DNA of 44,628 nucleotides from Clostridia bacterium (GTDB lineage Bacteria; Bacillota; Clostridia; DSM-8532). Shown one piece after another: positions 34,374 through 42,682 of the stretch (its first letter is position 1; each line of letters opens with the position of its first letter). The notes below the pieces were generated by a model. It was given only the letters and a program-made list of their open reading frames with translations. It did no database searches and had not been told where the DNA came from. Both the position numbers and the translations under genes were made by a program. The stretch lies in assembly GCA_020047785.1 (NCBI GenBank), contig JAIFNI010000103.1:1-44628 (forward strand), read 5' to 3'.

Positions 34374-36191
34374 ATGATCCTCAAACTGCTCCTTCGGAAT
34401 CTGCAGATGGTGTTCCGCACGGTGAAAAGCCTGGTGGTGCGTCCGTTTATGCTGATCGGATACCGGCTGCGGAGCCTCCTGAACCTCAGCCGCCAGCTCA
34501 ACAAGATTCCGAAACTGTTTGCGAAACTGATCGCAGGTCTGAGGGTCAAGCCGGAGAAGCGCGCGGACTTTGTGGACGCCGGACCGGTGTTCATCGCAAA
34601 ATCGCTGCTCGTCATTCTGCTCATCCTGGCGGTGGCACTGCCGCTGCTTATATATTTCTTCTTCTGGCCCTGGCTCGTCAGCCTGTTCTTCACAGCCAGC
34701 TTCCATGTCGGTCAGCCCATAATTGAGGATTACACAGGCCGCGTGCGCATCTACCATGAAGCAGCCCATGATAATGTGAAGTTTGAGGGGCGCCTGGAGA
34801 AGGGGAAATCCCAGGGACCCGGGTTTCTGCTGTACGTGAACGGCATGCCGCAGTATAAGGGGGATTTCCTCAATGGCAGCTATGAGGGCATTGGCGTGCT
34901 GGGCACCGAGGATGGAACGAAGCAGTACGAAGGACAGTTCAAGGCCGGTCTCTACGAGGGAAAGGGACTGCTCGCGCTGACAGACGGAACCCGGTACGAC
35001 GGAGATTTTATCGCTGGAAAGCGTACCGGACAGGGACGTCTGCTCGCGGGCGAGACGCTGCTGTATGACGGAGCCTGGCTGGACGATCGCCGCGAGGGCA
35101 GTGGAACGGGATACGACAAGGAAGGTCGGCTGTATTACCGAGGCCTGTATGCAGCAGACCAGCCCGACGGGAACGGCATGCTGTATCATCCGAACGGACA
35201 GAAAGCCTATGAGGGCGCCGTGAAGGCTGGTGTTGCCGAGGGGCAGGGGACGGAGTTCGATGAACAGGGCCGCAAGGCGTATGTGGGCAGTTTTTCAAAG
35301 GGATTGTACAGCGGAGATGGCATCCGGTATGACGAGACGGGTCTGGCCGTTTACACCGGCACGTTCCTCAACGGATTGTATGACGGGAAAGGAAAACTGG
35401 TTTTCGTGAAGGATCTGTCCTGGTTCGAAGGCGGATTTACCGCCGGTCGCGCAAGCGGAGCCGGAAAGCTTTTCGATGACGGGGTGCCGCTGTACGAGGG
35501 CGATTTCGCAGACGGACGCATGTCTGGCCTGGGTACGCTGACCCATCGGGATTCCGGCGTGGTGTTCGCCGGGCAGTTCGAGACAGGTACCATCGCATAC
35601 GGTGCGCTGTTCGCGCTGGCGGCGGAGGACCTGTATGCCGCATTCCCGGAAGGTCTTGCGGAGGACACGTCTGATGCCAAGGCCTTCTGGCTGTACAACC
35701 AGGCGTTCGGATTGGCCATGCGTTTTTCGTACGCCGGGACGGAAACGCCGGTGAAGCTGGAGGCGGTCTATGCGGTCCGCACACCGGATGGCCCGGAAAG
35801 CCCCGGTCCGGAGGGAGCGCTCCTGCTCCCGGGTGGCGGTGCATCCGCCGAAAGCGGAGCCGGCACGCCGGATGTGCGATTGACCGGTTTTCTGGGTCTG
35901 AAACCCGCGATGACGTCGTTCACCGCTTCGCGGTATGAAGGATACGATATCCGGCTATGGAAGGGTGAGATTGTCGATGCGGCTGTCCTGCTGGAGTACC
36001 TGCCGTCGGAGGCGACCGCCGCCGATGTCGGAGCTTCTTCCGACGGTGCGGCCGGCGCAGCCGGAGGAATCGGGCCGGGAGGCGCAGCGGCAGCGGATGC
36101 GCAGGCACAGGCAGAAAAGGAAGCCCTCGTGCGTGCGTGCTTTGCCGATTTGGGGCTGGACCTTGAGGATTTTGCAAGTCTCGGCTATTGA
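34374..36191 (+). CDS. Membrane-anchored MORN-repeat protein
   Basis: One TM (SLLVILLILAVALPLLIYFFFWPWLV) then repeated YEGxFxxGxYxGxGxLxxxDGxxYxG units. Confidence 0.85.
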   Translation: MILKLLLRNLQMVFRTVKSLVVRPFMLIGYRLRSLLNLSRQLNKIPKLFAKLIAGLRVKPEKRADFVDAGPVFIAKSLLVILLILAVALPLLIYFFFWPWLVSLFFTASFHVGQPIIEDYTGRVRIYHEAAHDNVKFEGRLEKGKSQGPGFLLYVNGMPQYKGDFLNGSYEGIGVLGTEDGTKQYEGQFKAGLYEGKGLLALTDGTRYDGDFIAGKRTGQGRLLAGETLLYDGAWLDDRREGSGTGYDKEGRLYYRGLYAADQPDGNGMLYHPNGQKAYEGAVKAGVAEGQGTEFDEQGRKAYVGSFSKGLYSGDGIRYDETGLAVYTGTFLNGLYDGKGKLVFVKDLSWFEGGFTAGRASGAGKLFDDGVPLYEGDFADGRMSGLGTLTHRDSGVVFAGQFETGTIAYGALFALAAEDLYAAFPEGLAEDTSDAKAFWLYNQAFGLAMRFSYAGTETPVKLEAVYAVRTPDGPESPGPEGALLLPGGGASAESGAGTPDVRLTGFLGLKPAMTSFTASRYEGYDIRLWKGEIVDAAVLLEYLPSEATAADVGASSDGAAGAAGGIGPGGAAAADAQAQAEKEALVRACFADLGLDLEDFASLGY

Positions 36192-36208
36192 GGAAGGGAG
36201 GGGATGTC

Positions 36209-37399
36209 ATGAAACGGAGCTTTTTTCCATGCAGGGCCGGCCAGTCTGTCAGTCCGGTGCCCATCTGCCTGCCTGTCAACGACCGGCAATCCATCTCCCT
36301 GCCTGTCAACGACCGGCAATCCATCTCCCTGCCTGTCAACGGCCGGTCGACCGTCTGCCTGCTGACCATCCTGGTCCTGACCATTCTGGCCATCCTGACG
36401 CTGACCGTTCTGCCCACCGTATCGGCTGCAGCATCCGGAACCGGCACGAAGACTCCGGAGGCCGCGAAAGCGACACCCACGCCTGTTCCGGCGCTGCTGA
36501 CGCTGGAACAGGCAGTCGACCTGGCCATCGATCGAGCTGCGAAGACCAAGCGGGAATCAGCCCGCATAGCGGCTGCAGAAACCGGGACTTCCGATGAAAC
36601 TGCGGCATCGCCGGCACCGGCGCTGACCGAGGCGGCGATCGGTACTGCCACGACGGGCGGTGCGGCCAGTCTCGGTGCTTCCGTCGGCAGCGGAGCCCTG
36701 GGTACCGATGCATCCGCCTGGCTTACCGTGACGCTGACAGTCGCGGAGAAAAACGCCGCTGCGCTGGAAGTCGCCCTCGCCGTCATTGACCTGGATACGG
36801 CCATGCAGCGGAAAACCTATCTCGAAGGAAAGCTGGCCCGATTCACCGTCAAGGCGGAAAAAGCGGAAATCGCGTTCAAAACAGGACGAATCAAGGCGAA
36901 AGATCGGGATGCCGCAGCCAAGGTTGTTGTGCAGGCGGAGGTCGACCTGGGTCTGTGCAGGCTTCAGGTGGAGAACGGCGGAAAGACGCTGCTGCGGCTG
37001 ACCGGATTGCCGGTTTCAAAGGATTTCGCATTCGGTCGGGCGTACCTTCTTCTCGACGGCAGCCGGCTCATTCTGCCAGCCTGGGCAGCGGAAAGCGACA
37101 GGGCTTCGGAACTCGAAAAACTGCTGGCTGATGCGCTGACGGCTTTCGGAGAACTCGGCATTCGGATTGGCGCCTACGTCGAGGCTTCCTCGCTCCTGAC
37201 ACAGACAGAGGTGGATTTCAAGACCGGCAAGGCGGATGCCTCAGCCCTCTCCGCAGCCGTCGCCGCGAAGGATGAAGCCCGCATGCAGGCACTGGAAGGG
37301 AAACAGATGTATTCCGCCTGTCTGTGGCGTCTGGATGCCGGTCTTGGCGGACATCTGTCGCGGGAACTGAAGAAACGGTCAAGCCCGATCTTTTTCTGA
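36209..37399 (+). CDS. Exported TolC-like (outer-membrane efflux-type) coiled protein
   Basis: Signal-peptide-like core VCLLTILVLTILAILTLTVLPTVSAAA; LTLEQAVDLAIDRA; helical duplication with LRLTGLPVS. Confidence 0.6.
   Translation: MKRSFFPCRAGQSVSPVPICLPVNDRQSISLPVNDRQSISLPVNGRSTVCLLTILVLTILAILTLTVLPTVSAAASGTGTKTPEAAKATPTPVPALLTLEQAVDLAIDRAAKTKRESARIAAAETGTSDETAASPAPALTEAAIGTATTGGAASLGASVGSGALGTDASAWLTVTLTVAEKNAAALEVALAVIDLDTAMQRKTYLEGKLARFTVKAEKAEIAFKTGRIKAKDRDAAAKVVVQAEVDLGLCRLQVENGGKTLLRLTGLPVSKDFAFGRAYLLLDGSRLILPAWAAESDRASELEKLLADALTAFGELGIRIGAYVEASSLLTQTEVDFKTGKADASALSAAVAAKDEARMQALEGKQMYSACLWRLDAGLGGHLSRELKKRSSPIFF
36269..36350 (+). repeat. 30-bp x ~2.7 tandem repeat (LPVNDRQSIS) in the signal-peptide n-region
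   Basis: ctgcctgtcaacgaccggcaatccatctcc at 36269 and 36299, partial at 36329. Confidence 0.9.
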
Positions 37400-37405
37400 A
37401 GGTGT

Positions 37406-37457
37406 ATGATTGGGTTGCATGATTGGGTCGTATGATTGGTTTGCCTGATTGGGTTGA
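37406..37457 (+). repeat. 13-bp x 4 tandem repeat just after the TolC-like stop codon
   Basis: atgattgggttgc / atgattgggtcgt / atgattggtttgc / ctgattgggttga. Confidence 0.9.
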
Positions 37458-37530
37458 CGGTTGCGCCGCATGCAGGATTATTCGGAATTGCCGGGGCTTA
37501 TGCGGGGCATGCCGACGGGAGGAAGAGGAC

Positions 37531-38118
37531 ATGGGAGACTACAATGCGGTATCGGAAGCGGGTCTTTCCCTGGTGGAGCTGTTCCGCCGGGAAATGACCC
37601 CCCAGCCCATCGCACGGCCGGAAACCATTGGGCTCTGCATGCCGCAGGAACCGGAGGACTTCCAGCTGACGGTGTGGATCTACCTCATGGAAGAGTACAA
37701 CGATACCGGGATGACGGCCGGATATCGGTCGGATCCGGCCAATCTGCAGCAGGAACGGTACGCGCCCATGCAGCTGCGCTGCCACGGGCTCGTGACGGCC
37801 CATTCCAAGGCACCTGTTCAGGGAAGGCTGCCGGACGAATATCGCATTCTCGGCCGTGCGATGCAGATTATACGTGACAATCCCGTGATTCCGCCGGAAC
37901 GGCTAGAAGGCTCGCTGGCAGCCGATCAGACAGGTCTGCAGGTGACCCACGCGCGCATGGGCATGGAAGAGCTGAGCAAGGTATGGAACACCGCGAACCG
38001 TATGTACAAGCCGTCCTTCGGCATTGTGATTTCCTCGTTCTCCATTGAGTCCAACCGCATCCGTTCCGCCGGAACGCGGGTCGCCAGCGCGACCATCGAT
38101 CTGGTGCAGAAGAAATAG
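37531..38118 (+). CDS. Pvc16-N / DUF4255 tail terminator (cap) protein (Afp16-like)
   Basis: QLTVWIYLMEEYNDTGMTAGYRSD...MQLRCHGLVTAHSKAPVQGRLPDEYRILGRAMQIIRDNPVI...LSKVWNTANRMYKPSFGIVISSFSIESNRI. Confidence 0.85.
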   Translation: MGDYNAVSEAGLSLVELFRREMTPQPIARPETIGLCMPQEPEDFQLTVWIYLMEEYNDTGMTAGYRSDPANLQQERYAPMQLRCHGLVTAHSKAPVQGRLPDEYRILGRAMQIIRDNPVIPPERLEGSLAADQTGLQVTHARMGMEELSKVWNTANRMYKPSFGIVISSFSIESNRIRSAGTRVASATIDLVQKK

Positions 38119-38136
38119 GCGAAGGAGGAAGAATCG

Positions 38137-38943
38137 ATGCAGACGCATGCCTCACTCATCCTCCGCCTGGTCGACCGATTCGGACGACGTGCGGTGACCG
38201 CACACGAAGTGTCCGTCTTCCTCGGCGGGCATCGCGGTCGTACCGTCTGGAAGCCGGGTGGATTCTTCGTTCTCGCGGATCTGGAACCGGGACGCATGCA
38301 AGTGGAACTCCGATCCACCCGGTATCAGGCGGAGTCCTTTCCGGTGGATGTGCCGCTGCCGGGAGCGGGATACGTGCTGATGCACCGCATGCTCAACCCC
38401 GCTCCCGCCTATCCTTTCGGATCTCCGGTCACCACACTGTCCGGGCACCTGCTGCTCGACGGGGAGACTGTATCCGGGCGGCCCTTTCATCTGGTTCCCG
38501 GCGAGGGAACCGAAGTGCTCAAGGTGGCCGAGGACGGCATGGAAGCCGGTGCCGTCGGGCTGAAGCTGTTTGCTGCGGTCGCGGCGGGCAGGCTTTCCAT
38601 TCCGGGGCACTATCTCGTGTTCGACCGGGAGGAGGCGAACCGGGAATTCTGCCTGATTGTGCAGCCGGCGGATCGCAATGGCCTTTATCTGCTGCAGGAT
38701 GGTCTTTCGCATGCCCACCCGCGAGGGACGCCGCTGGTGGAAGTCATCGAGGTGCGGACGGCTGCAGACGGCGGATTCTTCTGCGTACTGCCGGACATCC
38801 GCGGGAAAGAGGCCCGGGTGGAACTGCTGCTGCGGGATACCGGGCGGGAAAGCGTATCCGTGAAACTGACCGTTGCGGCGGAACGGCCCAATGACCTGGG
38901 AGAGATCTCTCTGGGCAGCGGTGCCGTTGGAAAGGGCAAGTGA
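38137..38943 (+). CDS. Hypothetical eCIS-linked beta-rich protein
   Basis: ORF between Pvc16-like and PAAR-like genes; beta-rich; stop overlaps next ORF region. Confidence 0.65.
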   Translation: MQTHASLILRLVDRFGRRAVTAHEVSVFLGGHRGRTVWKPGGFFVLADLEPGRMQVELRSTRYQAESFPVDVPLPGAGYVLMHRMLNPAPAYPFGSPVTTLSGHLLLDGETVSGRPFHLVPGEGTEVLKVAEDGMEAGAVGLKLFAAVAAGRLSIPGHYLVFDREEANREFCLIVQPADRNGLYLLQDGLSHAHPRGTPLVEVIEVRTAADGGFFCVLPDIRGKEARVELLLRDTGRESVSVKLTVAAERPNDLGEISLGSGAVGKGK

Positions 38944-38948
38944 GACAG

Positions 38949-39323
38949 ATGGGCATGCTCGTGACAAGCCAGGCCTTGTGCCAGTGTTCCTTTGGGGTCG
39001 CGCCGGCTCCCCTGATGGCGACGACGTCACCGACGATCGTTGCGCTGAATCAGCCGGCGGCGACCATCATGGATTTGCCGAAGATTCCTTTCGGCATGTG
39101 CAGTTCGCCTGCCAATCCGACGGTGGCCGCCGCGACGGCCGCCGCGCTGGGTGTGCTGACCCCGATGCCCTGCACGCCGATGGGGACTCCTTGGATACCG
39201 GGTTCCCCGACAGTGATGATTGGCAATTTTCCGGCATTGAACAACAGCAGCAAATGCATCTGCGGGTATGGCGGCGTCATTCAGGTTCTGATGACCCCGG
39301 CCGTGACCGTGCAGGTTCCGTGA
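38949..39323 (+). CDS. DUF4280 PAAR-like spike tip protein (Afp10-equivalent)
   Basis: MGMLVTSQALCQCSFGVAPAPLMATTSPTIVALNQPAATIMDLP...GMCSSPANPTVAAATAAALGVLTPMPCTP..W.PGSPTVMIGNFPALNNSSKCICGYGGVIQVL. Confidence 0.92.
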   Translation: MGMLVTSQALCQCSFGVAPAPLMATTSPTIVALNQPAATIMDLPKIPFGMCSSPANPTVAAATAAALGVLTPMPCTPMGTPWIPGSPTVMIGNFPALNNSSKCICGYGGVIQVLMTPAVTVQVP

Positions 39324-39435
39324 ATCCGTTCCGGCCATTGCGGCCTGCGGCGTCCGTAGTCCGCGTGACAGGGCGCAGCGACCGGAACTCACACGGCCGC
39401 AAGGGTTCATTGCCGAAGTAAAGACAGGCAAGGAG

Positions 39436-40497
39436 ATGACCATGGGCAAACGGATCAAGTCCCTCAGTGTACTGCTGCTGCTGCTGTCGCTTTCCGCGGT
39501 GGCCTGGGTTTCCCTGACCATGAAGGAACAGTCCGCAAACGAGCTGTACGAGGATGTCACGTTCATGCGCATCGCGACCGAGGTCAGACGGTATGTCAGC
39601 ACTATCGAGTACGGGGTGAAGAACGGCCGTCAGCTCGATAACTTCTACAACATGCAGGATACACTAAAGGGCATCCAGAGCTGCTCCTCCTATATGGAAG
39701 GCGCTTATGTCATATCGGCTGACGGAAGGCTGCTTTATCAGCGCGGGCTGTCGGCTGGCAATCTCCGTCTTTCGGTACCGGCCATGCAGAACACGATGCT
39801 CAGGCAGCTGTATGACCGTACGGGTGATGACCTGCATGATTATCTGGCACTGCCTGTCCGGAACGGGGCTGGACAGATCGAAGGCCATGTTGTGCTCTGC
39901 ATCGCCAAAGGCGCCGTGCGCAACGGCGTAATGGAATTCGACAGACAGAGTCTCATCCAGACGGTCGTAATCCTCCTGGAAGTGTTCGGTCTGGGTCTGT
40001 TCCTGATTTCCCGCCGCAAGGTCAACCGTCAGGGGCACATTGCCTTCGGGCTTGTTCTGCTGGTTTCCTTTTTTGTCACGTTTGCCGCCGCTCTCGACAC
40101 CGGCGTGGTCATGGTCCGCTTCCACCAATTCACGGAAGATGCCGTGCGGCAGTCTGCGAACAAAATGGCGCAGGCGCTGCAGAGCGAGGTGGATGCGGTC
40201 GTCGCCAAAGGCGTTTCGGCGGAACGGATTCATGACCTGAATGGATGGCTGGCCCAGAACGGCAGCGAACTGACCGTGGTCACCTCCCTCACGCTTGACA
40301 GGAACCGCCGGGTGACTGCCAATCCATCCGAAGCCTACATCAACAGCTTCATGAACCGCTTCCTGTTCCGCACGCTCCTGCTGATTTCCGTCTGTGTGGC
40401 AGCCGGAGTGCTCGCATGCGTGGCGGCGGCATGGGGAGAACGATGGAAGCGGCGCTCCGCCAGGTCCGACCGTCTGAAAGGAGTTACCCATGCATGA
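39436..40497 (+). CDS. Membrane sensor-like protein (TM, extracytoplasmic domain, TMs)
   Basis: N-terminal TM SLSVLLLLLSLSAVAWVSL, GVKNGRQLDNFYNM, additional TM segments LIQTVVILLEVFGLGLFLI, LVLLVSFFVTFAAAL, LLLISVCVAAGVLACVAAAW. Confidence 0.7.
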   Translation: MTMGKRIKSLSVLLLLLSLSAVAWVSLTMKEQSANELYEDVTFMRIATEVRRYVSTIEYGVKNGRQLDNFYNMQDTLKGIQSCSSYMEGAYVISADGRLLYQRGLSAGNLRLSVPAMQNTMLRQLYDRTGDDLHDYLALPVRNGAGQIEGHVVLCIAKGAVRNGVMEFDRQSLIQTVVILLEVFGLGLFLISRRKVNRQGHIAFGLVLLVSFFVTFAAALDTGVVMVRFHQFTEDAVRQSANKMAQALQSEVDAVVAKGVSAERIHDLNGWLAQNGSELTVVTSLTLDRNRRVTANPSEAYINSFMNRFLFRTLLLISVCVAAGVLACVAAAWGERWKRRSARSDRLKGVTHA

Positions 40498-41248
40498 GTT
40501 GGACAACGAAAGCATCTTGCTGACACGTCTTCGGGAAAAACGGCCGGAGCACGCCCCGCTGCAGAATGTGGTGGAACGAGGCTGTCACGAGGCTGTCGGC
40601 ATCGCCGGCGATTCCTTCTGTATCCGGGACAGGCTGAGCGGCTATCACCTGTTTGCCGCAGCCGATGAACTGGAACTGGATGTCCTGTTCGATGAGACGG
40701 AACCGAATCTGGACACCTTCCTGCTTCAGGACAGCCGGTTGATCGGCACAGCCCTCCTGCGATACCCCAAGGCAGCAGCAGCCGAATACCACCTGTATGT
40801 GCTGCACCGGGAGGATCCGCTGCCCGAGGCCGTGGTCCGGGCGGAGGATGATATCGTACCGCTCGATGCCGGCTGGCTTCCGTTCATGCTGGAACGGTAC
40901 CTGGACCCGGAGTTTGGGCATGAACCTTATCTGGCTGACCGGATCCGCCGTGGACCGGGCCTGGGTCTGCTTCACCGTGGGGAACGGGCGGCTTTCGTCC
41001 TGCAGCACAAGAACGGCGAGGTCGGTCCACTGGTGGTGGATCAGCGGTTCAGGGGCCACGGCATCGGTCAGGAGCTGATGAAGCGGTTCAATCGGGAGCT
41101 GCTTCAGTACAATTCCTGCGCATATGGGCTTGTGAAGCCGGAAAACCTTGCCTCCGCGGGCATGATGGCGGCCAGCGGATATCATTGGACCGGACACAGC
41201 ATCTGGTGGGTCTGCCGCATGCGGAACGATATCCTGTATCTGCCGTAG
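40490..41248 (+). CDS. GNAT-family N-acetyltransferase-like protein
   Basis: VGPLVVDQRFRGHGIGQELMKRFNRELLQY...NLASAGMMAASGYHWTGHSIWW; acetyl-CoA binding motif pattern. Confidence 0.75.
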   Translation: MHELDNESILLTRLREKRPEHAPLQNVVERGCHEAVGIAGDSFCIRDRLSGYHLFAAADELELDVLFDETEPNLDTFLLQDSRLIGTALLRYPKAAAAEYHLYVLHREDPLPEAVVRAEDDIVPLDAGWLPFMLERYLDPEFGHEPYLADRIRRGPGLGLLHRGERAAFVLQHKNGEVGPLVVDQRFRGHGIGQELMKRFNRELLQYNSCAYGLVKPENLASAGMMAASGYHWTGHSIWWVCRMRNDILYLP

Positions 41249-41343
41249 GTGGGGATCGAAGAAATGAACCGTGCCGGGAAATGGGCGCATGAATGGTCCG
41301 GGAGAATCATGAACCGAATAAAGCGCAGACAATGGATGACATG

Positions 41344-41363
41344 CATCGGACGCTGGTCCGATG
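41344..41363 (+). other. Hairpin upstream of the substrate-binding lipoprotein gene
   Basis: CATCGGAC-GCTG-GTCCGATG perfect inverted repeat. Confidence 0.6.
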
Positions 41364-41382
41364 GGAAATGGACGGGTGAGGT

Positions 41383-42624
41383 ATGAAACGGATGAAGGCT
41401 AAGTCCTGCACACGGGTGTGCGCGATTCTTCTCGCACTTGCGGTTCTGCTGTCCGGATGCACGGCGCTGGAGACGGGAAAGACGGACGACGGCCACGAGC
41501 GGCTGGATGTGGACACCTCGTCCGCTGCGGCGGCCCAGGGCCGCATTCCGTCGACACCGGCGGCAAAGCCGGGTGGAGGGAAGTTCCGCATTGCCTATGT
41601 CGACATCGATGAATACCCGGTGTCCTCGGGCATGTGGTTCGAAGTGGTGGAAAGTCTGCGCCGCGATGGCTGGATCACCTGCGAGGATCCGCCGATGACG
41701 GTCGACACCGCCGATGCGAAGAAACTCGTCGACTGGCTTTCGAAGCAGGACCTCGGCCCATACATTGAATTTGCGGGTGATGCGAACTATTACCTTGCCT
41801 ACGAAGGTGAGGAGGCGGTCGGCCAGAGTCTGATCGATCACGCGAAGAACCGGAAGGATATCGATCTTGTCTTCGCCATGGGCACCTGGCCTGCCCGGTT
41901 CGTAAAAAGTCTGGACCTCGGCGTGCCGCTTCTGGTGTACGGCAGCATCGATCCTGTCCGGGCCGGCATCGTTGTGTCCGCCGAGGACTCCGGATATGAT
42001 GATATCTGGGCGCAGGTCGATCCGTCCGCATTCAGCCGTCAGATTCAGTTCTATCACGATACGATTCCGTTCACGAACATCGGCATGGTATTCAACGACG
42101 AGATCATCGCCTCGATTCCGGATTATGAAAAGACCGCGGAAGCGGCGTCTTTCCGAATCACGAAGGTGAAGATCGAAAAACTGGCCAGCGACAACAAGGA
42201 AGACCAGGACAGGTATTATGCGGATCTTGCCACCATCTACAGGCGGCTGATTGAAGAAGACAAAGTGGATGCCTATCTCATCAACACGGATGTGATAACC
42301 GACGACACCCGCATCGATGCGCTCTTTGCACCATTTCTGGATGCACGCATCCCCATCTTTGTCCAGGTGGGAGACAATTATATCCGGCACGGCGCGTTCA
42401 TGCAGGTTTCCCCGCGTGATTACAAGGGGCTCGGTGCCTTCATTTCAAACCGCATCGGGTCATTTTTCAATGGCGCGAAGCTGAGGTCCCTGTCGCAGGC
42501 CTACACCAGTTCACCCTATCTGAGCCTCAATCTGGATGTGGCGGAGCGGATCGGATTCACACCCAGTTTTGAGATGCTGCTTTCCTGCGGCTATATCTAC
42601 ACAAAGGAAGCGGCAGCCCCGTGA
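41383..42624 (+). CDS. ABC-transporter-type substrate-binding lipoprotein
   Basis: Lipobox LLSGC after a hydrophobic signal; two-lobed SBP-like sequence FRIAYVDIDEYPVSSGMWFEVVESL...IGMVFNDE. Confidence 0.75.
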   Translation: MKRMKAKSCTRVCAILLALAVLLSGCTALETGKTDDGHERLDVDTSSAAAAQGRIPSTPAAKPGGGKFRIAYVDIDEYPVSSGMWFEVVESLRRDGWITCEDPPMTVDTADAKKLVDWLSKQDLGPYIEFAGDANYYLAYEGEEAVGQSLIDHAKNRKDIDLVFAMGTWPARFVKSLDLGVPLLVYGSIDPVRAGIVVSAEDSGYDDIWAQVDPSAFSRQIQFYHDTIPFTNIGMVFNDEIIASIPDYEKTAEAASFRITKVKIEKLASDNKEDQDRYYADLATIYRRLIEEDKVDAYLINTDVITDDTRIDALFAPFLDARIPIFVQVGDNYIRHGAFMQVSPRDYKGLGAFISNRIGSFFNGAKLRSLSQAYTSSPYLSLNLDVAERIGFTPSFEMLLSCGYIYTKEAAAP

Positions 42625-42682
42625 GGTTCCTGCCGCAGAGGCCGGACGGAACAGACAGATTCGCATTTCAGGAGGAACACGG

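Noticed and set aside
10161-39323. Intact contractile prophage or R-type tailocin
   Set aside because: No capsid, portal, terminase, integrase or lysis genes seen; eCIS-specific AAA+ ATPase, DUF4157, LysM and Pvc16-type genes are present.
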